From: a candidate division TA06 bacterium 32_111
GTDB taxonomy: Bacteria; Hydrothermota; 32-111
Length of the DNA stretch: 64,000 nt
Direction of reading: 5' to 3'
Assembly: GCA_001508335.1 (NCBI GenBank)
Contig: LGFX01000001.1
Span: 186,001-250,000 of the forward strand
Positions 17,078 through 25,891 of the stretch are shown here, in pieces (positions within the stretch are counted from its first letter, which is position 1; each line of letters starts with the position of its first letter). The notes beneath the pieces were generated by a model that saw only the letters and a program-made list of their open reading frames with translations, ran no database searches and was not told the origin of the DNA. A program made the position numbers and the translations under genes.

Positions 17078-17437
17078 TTATTGAGGGGTAACAGTTGTAT
17101 TTACCTCCTTAGTGAAGAAGAATGATTTGTTAATAACCGGAATAGTTATCGAATCAAAATAAGTGAATTCCACTTTACAGGAAGTGTTCCCCTTTTTCGT
17201 AATTTGAACATCATCATAGGTAAGGTTTATTCCTTTGTTTGCAAGTTTTTCCATTATCTTATCCTTTACAATATATTCGTCAGTTCTAATTTCTCCATAA
17301 AGAATTTTGTTGATCTCTTCTACCAATTGGTAGTTTTTAATCTCTATTGATAGGTATTGCCAACCCATATAACCAAGCAAAGCGATTAAGAGTAAAAAAA
17401 TTGCAAGTTTTATAAAACCTAAAATTTTATCACCCAT
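17078..17437 (-). CDS. Small single-pass membrane protein (DUF4845-like)
   Basis: 119 aa. One N-terminal helix (LAIFLLLIALLGYMGWQYLS) and a periplasmic part with IVKDKIMEKLANKGINLTYD, DVQITKKGNTSCKVEFTYFD and a beta-rich end. The order (helix, a DUF of short helices, then two strands with a V/I-x-I pattern) resembles DUF4845 pilin-associated proteins, but the match is weak. It lies 1 base downstream of the TPR lipoprotein gene, and an AAGGAGG near its 3' end may serve the next gene. Function unknown; probably an envelope protein. Confidence 0.5.
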   Translation of the reverse strand: MGDKILGFIKLAIFLLLIALLGYMGWQYLSIEIKNYQLVEEINKILYGEIRTDEYIVKDKIMEKLANKGINLTYDDVQITKKGNTSCKVEFTYFDSITIPVINKSFFFTKEVNTTVTPQ

Positions 17438-17438
17438 T

Positions 17439-18599
17439 TTACCACCTTGTCGGGTCTATCTCCTTTTTTCTTTTCTTTATATTTTCAAGCCCGGTTTGAG
17501 CTTCCTTTAAATATTTTCCTTTGAGTTCTATAATTTTATTGAAATACGATGCTGATTTATCGAGAAGTTTTAAGGCTTCCTGATAGTTTTCATCACTCTT
17601 TTTTGCATTAACTGGATCTACCTTCAAAAAGTATGCTTGTGCCATCAAAAGTAGTGCATTTGGATCATTTGGATTTTTTGCGAGTGCTTTATCAAGATAA
17701 TTTATCGCTTTATCATATTCCTTAATTTCCAGACACATCTGTCCAAGATAAAGGTAAGGAACAGTTGAGTAAGGCATCAATTTTATCATTTTGTTATAGT
17801 ATTTTTCTGCAGATGAGTAATCTTTTAATCCCTGATATGACCTTGCAAGACCAAGATATGTGTTAATTATTGTTGAATCGAGTTCATTGACCTTATTGTA
17901 AGTCTCTATAGCCTTTTGATACTGTTTTGTTTCAAGATATGCTTCAGCAAGGTTCGAAAGTGGTTCAACATAAGTTGGGTGGTTATCTGAAATCTTTTTT
18001 AGAAGATCAACAGCCTTCTGATACTGCTCAACTTTTATCAGCGCTTTTGCATAAGCGTAGGCAGCAGCGAGATTTTCTGGATCGAACTTGCATGCTTTTT
18101 CATAGCATGAAAATTTATTAAATTCTTTTTTTGATGGTGGCAAAGTTTCATAAAGTTGTGCAAGTCCATAATATGCTTTTGAACTTGTGGAATCAACTTT
18201 TAAAGCATCAAAATAATACTTCTCCGCTTCAGTGTATTTTTTCAGTTTCGAATAGAGGTTTGCCATATTAACAAAACCTTCAGGATTGGATGGGAATTTT
18301 GTTACCATATAAGTGTACAAGGATTCAGCCCTTGTATAATCCATCTTACCTTCAAAACTTTTTCCAAGTCCATTGTACGCTTCGATAAAATCTAAACTCT
18401 CCTCTATTGATTTCTGAAAATTTTTTATCGCTGAATCATACATTTTGTTTTTTAAGTACTCTTTTCCAAAATCAAAATATTTTATAGCATCTGAAACTTG
18501 TTGATTTGGCTGAACTGTTTTATTAGCAGTTTGGGTTGTAGCCTGACAACCGAATATAAGAATAAAAATCGCTAAAAAGATAAATAATATTTTTTTCAT
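17439..18599 (-). CDS. TPR-repeat lipoprotein
   Basis: 386 aa. MKKILFIFLAIFILIFGC gives a lipobox with Cys18. About nine TPR motifs follow, for example DAIKYFDFGKEYLKNKMYDS and AEKYYNKMIKLMPYSTVPYL, each with the W/Y-G-x-A-Y-P spacing. TPR lipoproteins usually act as scaffolds for envelope machines such as T9SS, gliding or secretin assembly. It sits in a tRNA-Ala / pilin-like lipoprotein / TPR / membrane protein / BamA-like gene string with tiny gaps, suggesting one envelope-assembly transcript. Partner unknown. Confidence 0.8.
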   Translation of the reverse strand: MKKILFIFLAIFILIFGCQATTQTANKTVQPNQQVSDAIKYFDFGKEYLKNKMYDSAIKNFQKSIEESLDFIEAYNGLGKSFEGKMDYTRAESLYTYMVTKFPSNPEGFVNMANLYSKLKKYTEAEKYYFDALKVDSTSSKAYYGLAQLYETLPPSKKEFNKFSCYEKACKFDPENLAAAYAYAKALIKVEQYQKAVDLLKKISDNHPTYVEPLSNLAEAYLETKQYQKAIETYNKVNELDSTIINTYLGLARSYQGLKDYSSAEKYYNKMIKLMPYSTVPYLYLGQMCLEIKEYDKAINYLDKALAKNPNDPNALLLMAQAYFLKVDPVNAKKSDENYQEALKLLDKSASYFNKIIELKGKYLKEAQTGLENIKKRKKEIDPTRW

Positions 18600-18608
18600 C
18601 TTACTTCC

Positions 18609-19049
18609 TCACTTTTTGGTTTTAGTTTTTTCAACGGTTAAAGTTGTATCAATATGCTGTAACGGTGGTCTACAAAACACTATAGTACTATTGGAGTCCT
18701 TCGCTCTACCATAGGCAAAATATGTTTTCTTCGGATCTGTTGTCTGATAATGTATAGTCTTATCAGTAAAAACATTTTCTACCATCTCTACCCATTTATC
18801 TACATCCTGTCCTTCAGCATTCTTAACAATAAAATATGGTCTTATCTTTTCTACAAATTCCTCCTGTGTAGCAGGATATGTCTCATTTTCAACATAATAT
18901 TGCTCCATAAGATTCGTCAACTTTGTCATAGTCCTCTGTGCATCCTTTATAGCAGCAAAATCCATAAACGATCCCTTATTCTTAGAGCAGGATACTGTTA
19001 AAAATACTATCAGTAGAAAAGTTAATGTCAGAAAAACTAACTTCTTCAT
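18609..19049 (-). CDS. Lipoprotein with pilin-like (GspG-like) domain
   Basis: 146 aa. Signal peptide with lipobox FLTVSC (Cys21). The next part, FAAIKDAQRTMTKLTNLMEQ followed by YYVENETYPATQEEFVEKI, has the pattern of the N-terminal helix and alpha-beta loop of GspG/type IV pilins (YY...NxxYP), but the hydrophobic pilin start is replaced by the lipid anchor. Shine-Dalgarno GGAGG lies before the ATG. The start is only 25 bases from the 3' end of tRNA-Ala, with no terminator between. It may be a periplasm-facing pseudopilin-like lipoprotein; function unknown. Confidence 0.6.
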   Translation of the reverse strand: MKKLVFLTLTFLLIVFLTVSCSKNKGSFMDFAAIKDAQRTMTKLTNLMEQYYVENETYPATQEEFVEKIRPYFIVKNAEGQDVDKWVEMVENVFTDKTIHYQTTDPKKTYFAYGRAKDSNSTIVFCRPPLQHIDTTLTVEKTKTKK

Positions 19050-19074
19050 TTTACTTAACCTCCTGATGTTAAAA

Positions 19075-19147
19075 TGGAGCTAACGGGAGTCGAACCCGTG
19101 ACCTTTTGACTGCCAGTCAAACGCGCTCCCAACTGCGCTATAGCCCC
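19075..19147 (-). tRNA. tRNA-Ala (anticodon GGC)
   Basis: 73 bases on the minus strand fold as a full cloverleaf: acceptor GGGGCTA/TAGCTCC with one G-T pair, D arm GCGC..GCGC, anticodon stem TTTGA/TCAAA with loop CTGGCAG (anticodon GGC, Ala codons GCC/GCU), T arm ACGGG TTCGACT CCCGT, discriminator A. The 3' CCA is not encoded. Directly downstream comes the lipoprotein gene at 19049 with no terminator, so the tRNA probably heads a mixed transcript. Confidence 0.95.
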
Positions 19148-19160
19148 ATAATGATTTTAT

Positions 19161-19189
19161 ATTTTAATTTAATTTTTTTAAAAAGTCAA
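19161..19189 (-). promoter_or_regulatory. Promoter of tRNA-Ala
   Basis: Minus strand TTGACT (19189-19184) and TAAAAT (19166-19161), spacer 17, starting inside the 3' end of rpiB. The tRNA 5' end is 13 bases past the -10. Confidence 0.5.
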
Positions 19190-19617
19190 TTCTTTTCCAA
19201 AGAACAAATCTTATCGATTCTTTTCTGGTGTCTTCCACCTTCAAACTGTTCCGCTGAGAAAACTTTCACTATTTTGCAAAGATCTTTACCTTCAACAACT
19301 TTTGCACCGAGGACAAGGATATTTGCATTGTTGTGCTTTTTAGCAAGTGAAGCGAACTCTTCATCAATAACATAGGCGGCTCTTATACCTTTTATCTTGT
19401 TTGCCGCTATAGACATTCCAATTCCAGAATAACATATCAAAATTCCAAAATCAACTCTATTTTGAAGAACATCATCAGCCACCAGTTTAGCATAATCAGG
19501 GTAATCAGTTGATTCCTCAGAGAATGTTCCCCTATCTATGAACTCAAAACCTGAACATTTTTTTATCTCTTCTTTAACTTTAAAACCTCTATGGTCACTG
19601 CCGATAGAAACCTTCAC
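19186..19617 (-). CDS. rpiB: Ribose-5-phosphate isomerase B
   Basis: 143 aa. KVSIGSDHRGFKVKEEI holds the active-site SDHRG block, and FGILICYSGIGMSIAANKIK the C-S/T-G-x-G-M-x-I-x-A-N-K signature with the catalytic Cys, of RpiB/LacAB isomerases. RNNANI-like HNNANILVLGAK and the C-terminal GGRHQKRIDKI are also conserved. It interconverts ribose-5-phosphate and ribulose-5-phosphate in the cytoplasm. The start is a GTG. It follows ptb by 14 bases, so it is the last gene of the mcm-mce-ptb-rpiB operon. Confidence 0.95.
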   Translation of the reverse strand: MKVSIGSDHRGFKVKEEIKKCSGFEFIDRGTFSEESTDYPDYAKLVADDVLQNRVDFGILICYSGIGMSIAANKIKGIRAAYVIDEEFASLAKKHNNANILVLGAKVVEGKDLCKIVKVFSAEQFEGGRHQKRIDKICSLEKN

Positions 19618-19631
19618 GAAAACCTCATCTT

Positions 19632-20534
19632 TTATTTTTTTAGCATCATTAAGGCTAAAACAAGTGACCAGTATTTTATCTCTGCAGTATCTCCCCTTGA
19701 TGTTAAAACAACAGGTGCAACTGTTCCTACAAGAATAGCGGCAAGGTCTGCTTTAGCGAGTTTTGTTAGTGATTTGTATAGAACATTTCCGGCATCTATC
19801 TCAGGAGCAACGACTATATCAGCATCAGCTCCAACAGGGCTATGGAATTTCTTTTCCTCACAAGCTTCCTTCGAAACTGCAAGATCGAGTGCCATAGGTC
19901 CTTCAACTATGGCATCACCGAAATCCCCTCTATCACCCATCTTCGAAATTATTGCAGCATCAACGGATGATTGCATCTTTAAATTGACCGTTTCTGCAGC
20001 TGCAAGTACTGCAACTTTTGGTTGTTTTATATCAAGGTTCCTTGCAAGTTCAATAGCATTTTTTATTATTTTAACCTTTTCCTCAAGAGTTGGAGCGATA
20101 TTTATAGCAACATCTGTCACTATTAAGAATTTGTGATATGTCTCAAGAGAAAAAACTGAAACATGTGAAACGAGTGAACCTGCTTTCACAATTCCATTCT
20201 CTTTACTCAAAATCGGTCTCATAAAGTTTGAGGTTGTTATAGAACCTTTTAAAATAACATCAGCCTTCCCTTCCTTTACAAGTGAAACTGCGATTTTTGC
20301 GGATTCTTTTTCATTTGCAGAATCTATTATTTCATACTCTCCTTTGAAATTAACATTTTTCAACAAATTTTCAACTATATCTTTTTTACCTATAAGTATT
20401 GGATAAGCAAAACCTTTATTCGCAGCCTCCACAGCAGCATCAATTGCTGATTCTATTGTGGCATTAACAACAGCAACTCTTGCTTTTATCTTTCTCTCCT
20501 TTAACTTTTCCTCAAAAATTTTAAATTTACTCAT
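19632..20534 (-). CDS. ptb: Phosphate butyryltransferase
   Basis: 300 aa from ATG at 20534, which has GAGGAG in front and overlaps the stop of the epimerase gene by 8 bases (the track start is upstream and wrong). LKGSITTSNFMRPILSKENG, RLSHVSVF-like AGSLVSHVSVFSLETYHKF and QSSVDAAIISKMGDRGDFGD are the phosphate acetyl/butyryltransferase signatures; AGNVLYKSLTKLAKADLAAI and VGTVAPVVLTSRGDT close the family. It converts (iso)butyryl-CoA or related acyl-CoA plus phosphate to acyl-phosphate, the substrate of butyrate kinase (buk here at 50-51 kb). Confidence 0.93.
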   Translation of the reverse strand: MSKFKIFEEKLKERKIKARVAVVNATIESAIDAAVEAANKGFAYPILIGKKDIVENLLKNVNFKGEYEIIDSANEKESAKIAVSLVKEGKADVILKGSITTSNFMRPILSKENGIVKAGSLVSHVSVFSLETYHKFLIVTDVAINIAPTLEEKVKIIKNAIELARNLDIKQPKVAVLAAAETVNLKMQSSVDAAIISKMGDRGDFGDAIVEGPMALDLAVSKEACEEKKFHSPVGADADIVVAPEIDAGNVLYKSLTKLAKADLAAILVGTVAPVVLTSRGDTAEIKYWSLVLALMMLKK

Positions 20535-20946
20535 TTTTCTTCTCCTCTTTTTCTTCAACAAACTCTATCAATATTCCATCTGAAGATTTTGGATGCATGA
20601 AAGCGATCGGATGCCCTTCTGCTCCCATTCTTGGTTTCTGATCTATCATTCTGTAACCTTTTGCGATGAAATCCTCTATCGTTTTTTGAATGTCATCAAC
20701 CGAAAATGCGATATGGTGAAGAGCGTTTCCTCTGTTATCAACAAACTGTGCTATAGATGATTCCATGTCTGTTGGTTGTATTATCTCAAATAGAACTCCA
20801 CCAATGTCAAACATAGCAACTTTTACTTTTTGATCTGGAACATCAACTTCCATGTCACATTTTTTGTTGAAAATTTCTTCAAAGACCTTTTTGCTCTTTT
20901 CAAGGCTTGAAACAGCAATCGAAATATGGTTAAATTTTTTAATCAT
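20527..20946 (-). CDS. mce: Methylmalonyl-CoA epimerase
   Basis: 139 aa VOC-fold protein. [20 protein letters not shown] begins the first beta-alpha-beta-beta-beta unit with its metal-binding His, and [19 protein letters not shown] has the second; [20 protein letters not shown] and [20 protein letters not shown], then LIEFVEE, carry the terminal Glu ligand. It interconverts the (R) and (S) forms of methylmalonyl-CoA. It overlaps the mutase gene by 8 bases upstream, the expected partner, and ptb downstream. Confidence 0.93.
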   Translation of the reverse strand: MIKKFNHISIAVSSLEKSKKVFEEIFNKKCDMEVDVPDQKVKVAMFDIGGVLFEIIQPTDMESSIAQFVDNRGNALHHIAFSVDDIQKTIEDFIAKGYRMIDQKPRMGAEGHPIAFMHPKSSDGILIEFVEEKEEKKNE

Positions 20947-22507
20947 TATCGAATAACCCCCATTTTGTTTTCATTACATTTATTATCTCTCCCATAGTTG
21001 CTCTATTCTCAACTGCTTCTATGACATATGGGAAAAGATTTTCATCGGTATCACAAACCTGTGATATCTTTTCAAGGATACTTTTCACCTTTTCGTTGTC
21101 CCTATTTTTTCTGAACTCTTTTAAAAACTCCTTCCTTCTTAACTCAACACTTTCGTCTATTTTCATTAAGTTAGATTTTATCTCTTCCTCTATCTGAAAT
21201 CTGTTTAGTCCAACAATAACCTTTTCACCTGACTCCACCTCTTTCTGGAATTTGTAAGATGAGTTGTGTATCTCATTTTTGAAATAACCTGATTCAACAC
21301 ACTTCACAGCGCCACCCATCTTTTCAATCTTTTCAAGGTATTCCCAGACCAGTTTTTCAATTTCATTTGTTAGTGTTTCTATATAGTAACTCCCTCCGAG
21401 TGGATCAGCCACATCACAAACACCTGTTTCAAATCCTATAATCTGTTGAGTTCTTAAAGCGATCCTGACTGATTCTTCCGTTGGCAGAGCGAGTGCCTCA
21501 TCGTAAGAGTTGGTGTGCAAAGATTGTGTCCCACCTAAAACTGCTGACAATGCCTGTAAAGCAACCCTTACTATGTTGTTCATAGGTTGTTGGGCAGTTA
21601 ACATTGAACCTGCTGTTTGAGTGTGGAATCTAAGCATCATACTTTTCGGATTTTTCGCTTTAAACTTTTCCTTCATTATCTTTGCCCAAATCCTTCTTGC
21701 TGCTCTAAATTTTGCTATCTCTTCGAAGAAGTTATTGTGAGCATTAAAAAAGAATGATAGCCTTGGAGCAAAGGAATCAACATCCAGTCCTTTTTTCAAA
21801 GCGTATTCAACATAAGCGATAGCGTCAGCAAATGTGAATGCGAGTTCCTGAACTGCCGTAGAACCTGCTTCCCTTATGTGGTAACCTGATATTGAAATGG
21901 TGTTCCATTTTGGAAGGTTTTTTGAGCAGAACTCGAATATGTCCGCTGTTAATCTCATTGATGGTTCAGGTGGGAATATATAGTTTCCCCTTGCCGTATA
22001 CTCTTTAAGAATATCGTTTTGAATCGTTCCAGAGAGTTTATCCATAGAAACTCCCTGCTTTTTTGCAACAATAATATACATTGCAAGAATTATCATAGAT
22101 GAAGCGTTTATAGTCATCGATGTTGATACCTGATCAAGTGGAATTCCATCAAAAAGAACCATCATATCATCAACAGTTGAAATCGCAACTCCAACCTTAC
22201 CAACTTCACCACAGGAAAGTGGATCATCAGAGTCGAGTCCAAGTTGTGTTGGCAAATCAAAAGCCACAGAAAGCCCTGTCTGTCCATTCTTCAAAAGGTA
22301 TTTGAACCTTTCGTTAGTTTCTTCTGCAGTTCCGAAACCTGCATACTGCCTCATAGTCCATAGTTTTCCTCTGTACATGGTTGAGTAAACACCTCTAACG
22401 AACGGGTACTCCCCAGGTTTTCCAAGTTCTGGTTCCTCTTTCAAATCATTCTTGTCGTAGAAAGTTTTTAACTCTATCCCTGACGAATTGAATTTTTTAT
22501 CTTCCAT
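20939..22507 (-). CDS. mcmA1: Methylmalonyl-CoA mutase, catalytic (alpha/large) subunit
   Basis: 522 aa, the length of the TIM-barrel catalytic half alone. [75 protein letters not shown] and [20 protein letters not shown] are classic signatures. The cobalamin-binding C-terminal domain is absent, so it must pair with a separate B12-binding subunit encoded elsewhere, as in archaeal and many bacterial two-piece mutases. It converts methylmalonyl-CoA and succinyl-CoA. A TTGACA-16-TAAAAT promoter heads the operon mcmA1-mce-ptb-rpiB. Confidence 0.95.
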   Translation of the reverse strand: MEDKKFNSSGIELKTFYDKNDLKEEPELGKPGEYPFVRGVYSTMYRGKLWTMRQYAGFGTAEETNERFKYLLKNGQTGLSVAFDLPTQLGLDSDDPLSCGEVGKVGVAISTVDDMMVLFDGIPLDQVSTSMTINASSMIILAMYIIVAKKQGVSMDKLSGTIQNDILKEYTARGNYIFPPEPSMRLTADIFEFCSKNLPKWNTISISGYHIREAGSTAVQELAFTFADAIAYVEYALKKGLDVDSFAPRLSFFFNAHNNFFEEIAKFRAARRIWAKIMKEKFKAKNPKSMMLRFHTQTAGSMLTAQQPMNNIVRVALQALSAVLGGTQSLHTNSYDEALALPTEESVRIALRTQQIIGFETGVCDVADPLGGSYYIETLTNEIEKLVWEYLEKIEKMGGAVKCVESGYFKNEIHNSSYKFQKEVESGEKVIVGLNRFQIEEEIKSNLMKIDESVELRRKEFLKEFRKNRDNEKVKSILEKISQVCDTDENLFPYVIEAVENRATMGEIINVMKTKWGLFDND

Positions 22508-22536
22508 AATATCCTCACATTTTATTGTAAAAATTT

Positions 22537-22564
22537 ATTTTATTAAATAATCATTAAATGTCAA
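22537..22564 (-). promoter_or_regulatory. Promoter of the mcm-mce-ptb-rpiB operon
   Basis: Minus strand TTGACA (22564-22559) and TAAAAT (22542-22537), spacer 16, about 30 bases before the mutase ATG. Confidence 0.6.
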
Positions 22565-22575
22565 GTAAACTTTAT

Positions 22576-24204
22576 TTATAATTTTACTTCACCCTTTTCG
22601 TTGATGGTCATTTTCAAAGCGGAGGGTTCTTCAGGTAATCCAGGCATAGTCATTATGTTTCCAAGATATACAACTATAAAACCAGCACCACTTGAAACCT
22701 TAATATCTTTTATCTCAATGTTGAAATTCTTTGGCCTTCCAAGCAACTTCTCATTATCTGAAAAAGAGTACTGCGTTTTGGCTATACAAATAGGAAGTTC
22801 TGAAAATCCCCACTCTTCGACCATTTTTATTTTTCCTTTAACCTTTTTATTAATAACTATACCGTAAGCCCCGTAAATTCTATATGCTACCTTTTTGATT
22901 TTTTCTTCTATCGAGTCTTTGAAATCGTAAACATAGTTAACTTCATTTTTAGAAGTTTCAGAGTTTATAATGTACTCTGCAAGATCAACTGCCGTTTTAT
23001 AACCCTGATTGAAAACATCAATTTTAAAAACTTCACAACCTTTTTCTCTTATTAACCGTTCGACAAGTTCTAACTCTTCTTCGTTGTCCTCTGAAAATTT
23101 GTTCAAAGCAACAACCGTATTAATGTTGAAAGATTTCATATTCTCAATATGTTTTTCAAGGTTTGAAAAACCTATTCTAACTGCATCAAGATTTTTCTCT
23201 CCCATGTTTTTCATTTTAACTCCACCATGATGTTTTATCGCTCTCAATGTTGCTACAATTACTATAAAATCTGGTGGAACCATATATCTGTTCCTGCTGA
23301 CGATATCAAGGAATTTTTCAGCACCGAGATCACTTCCAAAACCTGCCTCAACAACAGTGAAATCTGCAAGTCTTGTGGCAAGGTCTATAGATGTTATGGA
23401 GCAGGTTCCGTGAGCGATATTTGCAAATGGACCTGTGTGGATGAAAGCTGGATTGTTGTTCAAAGTTTGAACTATGTTTGGGTTTATAGCATCCTTAAGA
23501 AGTATTGCCATACCGTTTTCGGCACCTATATCTTTTGAAAAAACTGGTTTGTTATCGAAAGATATCCCAACCATTATTTTTGATAATTTTTCTTTCAACT
23601 CTTTCAGATCGTATGAGAGTCCAAGTATAGCCATCACCTCGGATGCTGCTGTAATTTCAAATTTTGATTCCCTGATCTGTCCACTATCATCTCCAACTCC
23701 TATTATAACCTTTCTTAAAGCCCTATCATTCATATCTAAAACTCTATGGAAAAAGATATCTTTAGGCTGGAAATGTGAAATGTTTTTTCTTGAGTAGACA
23801 TTGTCAAGTAGAGCTGCAAGAAGGTTATGTGCTGAAGTAACAGCATGAATATCACCTGTAAAATGCAGGTTGATTTCATTGGATGGTTCAACCTTTGAAA
23901 GACCGCCTCCCGTTGCTCCCCCTTTTATACCAAAAACCGGGCCAAGGGATGGTTCCCTTAAAGAAACTATGCTAGTTCTACCACAGGAATTTATAGCATC
24001 TGAAAGACCAATGGAAACTGTTGTTTTCCCTTCACCATAAGGTGTCGGGTTCATCGCCGTTACAAGAATAAGTTTTCCTTTTTTTTCTCTTCTCTCTCTC
24101 TCTTTTAGGTTTACCTTTGCTATATATTTACCGTAAGGTATTATATTCTCTTTTTCGATTCCTATTTTTTCACAAATCTCTTCGATTCTTTTAAGTTCAG
24201 CCAT
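22576..24204 (-). CDS. fhs: Formate-tetrahydrofolate ligase
   Basis: 542 aa. TAMNPTPYGEGKTTVSIGL is the P-loop signature, and VSLREPSLGPVFGIKGGATG, INLHFTGDIHAVTSAHNLLA, FVHTGPFANIAHG-like PAFIHTGPFANIAHGTCSI and DYVVVEAGFG-like FTVVEAGFGSDLGAEKF are family blocks. It makes 10-formyl-THF from formate, THF and ATP in the cytoplasm, for purine/fMet synthesis or the methyl branch of the Wood-Ljungdahl pathway. It has its own promoter (24227-24254) and AAGGAG. No other one-carbon genes are near. It is divergent from pckA. Confidence 0.96.
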   Translation of the reverse strand: MAELKRIEEICEKIGIEKENIIPYGKYIAKVNLKERERREKKGKLILVTAMNPTPYGEGKTTVSIGLSDAINSCGRTSIVSLREPSLGPVFGIKGGATGGGLSKVEPSNEINLHFTGDIHAVTSAHNLLAALLDNVYSRKNISHFQPKDIFFHRVLDMNDRALRKVIIGVGDDSGQIRESKFEITAASEVMAILGLSYDLKELKEKLSKIMVGISFDNKPVFSKDIGAENGMAILLKDAINPNIVQTLNNNPAFIHTGPFANIAHGTCSITSIDLATRLADFTVVEAGFGSDLGAEKFLDIVSRNRYMVPPDFIVIVATLRAIKHHGGVKMKNMGEKNLDAVRIGFSNLEKHIENMKSFNINTVVALNKFSEDNEEELELVERLIREKGCEVFKIDVFNQGYKTAVDLAEYIINSETSKNEVNYVYDFKDSIEEKIKKVAYRIYGAYGIVINKKVKGKIKMVEEWGFSELPICIAKTQYSFSDNEKLLGRPKNFNIEIKDIKVSSGAGFIVVYLGNIMTMPGLPEEPSALKMTINEKGEVKL

Positions 24205-24226
24205 CCTTTCTCCTTTTAAGATTTTA

Positions 24227-24254
24227 ATTTTAAATTAAAATAGTATTTTTTCAA
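24227..24254 (-). promoter_or_regulatory. Promoter of fhs
   Basis: Minus strand TTGAAA (24254-24249) and TAAAAT (24232-24227), spacer 16, 22 bases before the ATG. Confidence 0.5.
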
Positions 24255-24289
24255 GTCATTTTTATTGGTATAAAATTTTGTTAAATTTG

Positions 24290-24317
24290 TTGAAAAAAAA
24301 TTTTAAAATAATATAAT
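24290..24317 (+). promoter_or_regulatory. Promoter of pckA
   Basis: TTGAAA (24290-24295) and TATAAT (24312-24317), spacer 16. The ATG at 24344 has AAGGAGG. It faces away from the fhs promoter, 35 bases apart. Confidence 0.55.
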
Positions 24318-24343
24318 AAAATTACAAAAATTAAGGAGGTTTA

Positions 24344-25888
24344 ATGGATAAAATATCTCTTTCAGATTTAAGAATAATAAACTATAAAAACATCTACAGA
24401 AATCTTCCTCCAGCAAAACTTGTTGAAATAGCAGTTGAAAAAAAGGAGGGAATTTTCACAAACACCGGTAGTTTTGTTGTAAACACTGGTAAATACAACG
24501 GTAGAAGTCCAGATGATAGGTTCATAGTTGATACACCCTTAGTTCACAACGATATAGCATGGGGGAAAGTAAATAAACCTATTTCAGAGGAAGTTTATGA
24601 AAACCTTTATCAGAAGATGAGGGCTTATGTTCAGGGGAAAGATCTTTTCGTTTTCGATGGGTTCGTAGGTGCTGATAGAAGGTATGGTTACTCTTTGAGG
24701 GTTGTTACAGAACTTGCAAACCAGGCTCTCGCTTCAAGTTCACTTTTCATAAGACCAACTGAAGATGAATTAAAAAATTTTAGACCTGAAATAAATGTAA
24801 TATGTCTTCCAAATTTCAAAGCGATACCTGAAATAGATAAGACTAACTCTGAATGTTTCATAATCTTAAATTATGACAAGATGACTGTTCTTATTGGGGG
24901 GACACAGTATTTTGGAGAGATAAAAAAATCGATCTTTACTATGATGAACTATCTTTTACCTAAGAAAAACATATTTCCTATGCACTGTTCAGCAAATACT
25001 GATGATAATGGAAATTCTGCAATATTTTTCGGATTATCAGGGACAGGGAAAACAACACTTTCAGCAGACATTGATAGGAAGTTGATAGGTGATGATGAGC
25101 ATGGTTGGTCTGATGATGGTGTTTTTAACTTTGAAGGTGGATGTTATGCAAAAACTATAAACCTTAAAAGGGAGACTGAACCACAGATATTCGAATCTTT
25201 AAAATTCGGTGCAGTTCTTGAAAATGTTATCGTTAAAGAAAATGGAGAACCTGATTATGCTGATAACTCTTTGACTGAAAATACGAGAGCAGCATACCCA
25301 ATATATTTTATTCCAAACGCTGAAATATCAGGTAAATGCTCGCACCCAAAATACATAATATTTTTGACTGCAGATGCATTCGGTGTTTTACCACCTGTTT
25401 CATTGCTTTCCGTTGAAGAATCTATGTATCATTTCGTTTCAGGATACACGAGCAAACTCGCTGGAACTGAAAGAGGGATAGTTGAACCTCAGGCAACATT
25501 CTCAACATGCTTTGGAGCACCTTTTATGCCTTTGAGTCCAGACAAATATGCAAAAATGTTGAAAGAGAAAATCTTGAAACATAAAACAAAAGTTTATCTT
25601 TTGAACACAGGTTGGACTGGAGGTCCATACGGTGTTGGTAAAAGATTCAATCTCTCCTATACAAGAAGAATGGTTAAAGCTATTCTTACAGATGAGTTTG
25701 GAAAAATTAAGTTTGAAAAGGAAGAATTCTTCGGACTTATGATTCCAACAGAGTGTCCTGATGTTCCAAAGGAAGTTTTGAATCCAATAAACACATGGGC
25801 TAACAAAGAAGAATACAAAAAAGCAGCTTTGAATTTGAAACAAAGGTTTGAAGAGAATTTCAAAAAAATGAACATTTCTTTAGACTGA
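24344..25888 (+). CDS. pckA: Phosphoenolpyruvate carboxykinase (ATP)
   Basis: 514 aa. FGLSGTGKTTLSADIDRKLI is the kinase-1a P-loop, preceded by MHCSANTDDNG and followed by IGDDEHGWSDDGVFNFEGGC with the metal-binding acidic residues; FLTADAFGVLPPVSLLS, TERGIVEPQATFSTCFGAPF and NTGWTGGPYGVGKRF are ATP-type signatures. It interconverts oxaloacetate + ATP and PEP + CO2 + ADP, here probably in gluconeogenesis with the class I fructose bisphosphatase at 43 kb. The odd point is MHCSAN where MHCSAN(V/I)G is usual. Own promoter; divergent from fhs. Confidence 0.96.
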   Translation: MDKISLSDLRIINYKNIYRNLPPAKLVEIAVEKKEGIFTNTGSFVVNTGKYNGRSPDDRFIVDTPLVHNDIAWGKVNKPISEEVYENLYQKMRAYVQGKDLFVFDGFVGADRRYGYSLRVVTELANQALASSSLFIRPTEDELKNFRPEINVICLPNFKAIPEIDKTNSECFIILNYDKMTVLIGGTQYFGEIKKSIFTMMNYLLPKKNIFPMHCSANTDDNGNSAIFFGLSGTGKTTLSADIDRKLIGDDEHGWSDDGVFNFEGGCYAKTINLKRETEPQIFESLKFGAVLENVIVKENGEPDYADNSLTENTRAAYPIYFIPNAEISGKCSHPKYIIFLTADAFGVLPPVSLLSVEESMYHFVSGYTSKLAGTERGIVEPQATFSTCFGAPFMPLSPDKYAKMLKEKILKHKTKVYLLNTGWTGGPYGVGKRFNLSYTRRMVKAILTDEFGKIKFEKEEFFGLMIPTECPDVPKEVLNPINTWANKEEYKKAALNLKQRFEENFKKMNISLD

Positions 25889-25891
25889 TAG

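Noticed and set aside
19591-20136. 181-aa plus-strand ORF over ptb
   Set aside because: Antisense shadow of a firmly identified phosphate butyryltransferase; no Shine-Dalgarno or family similarity.
20939-22507. Methylmalonyl-CoA mutase thought truncated
   Set aside because: The length and end match the catalytic-half-only form that pairs with a separate B12 subunit; no frameshift is seen.
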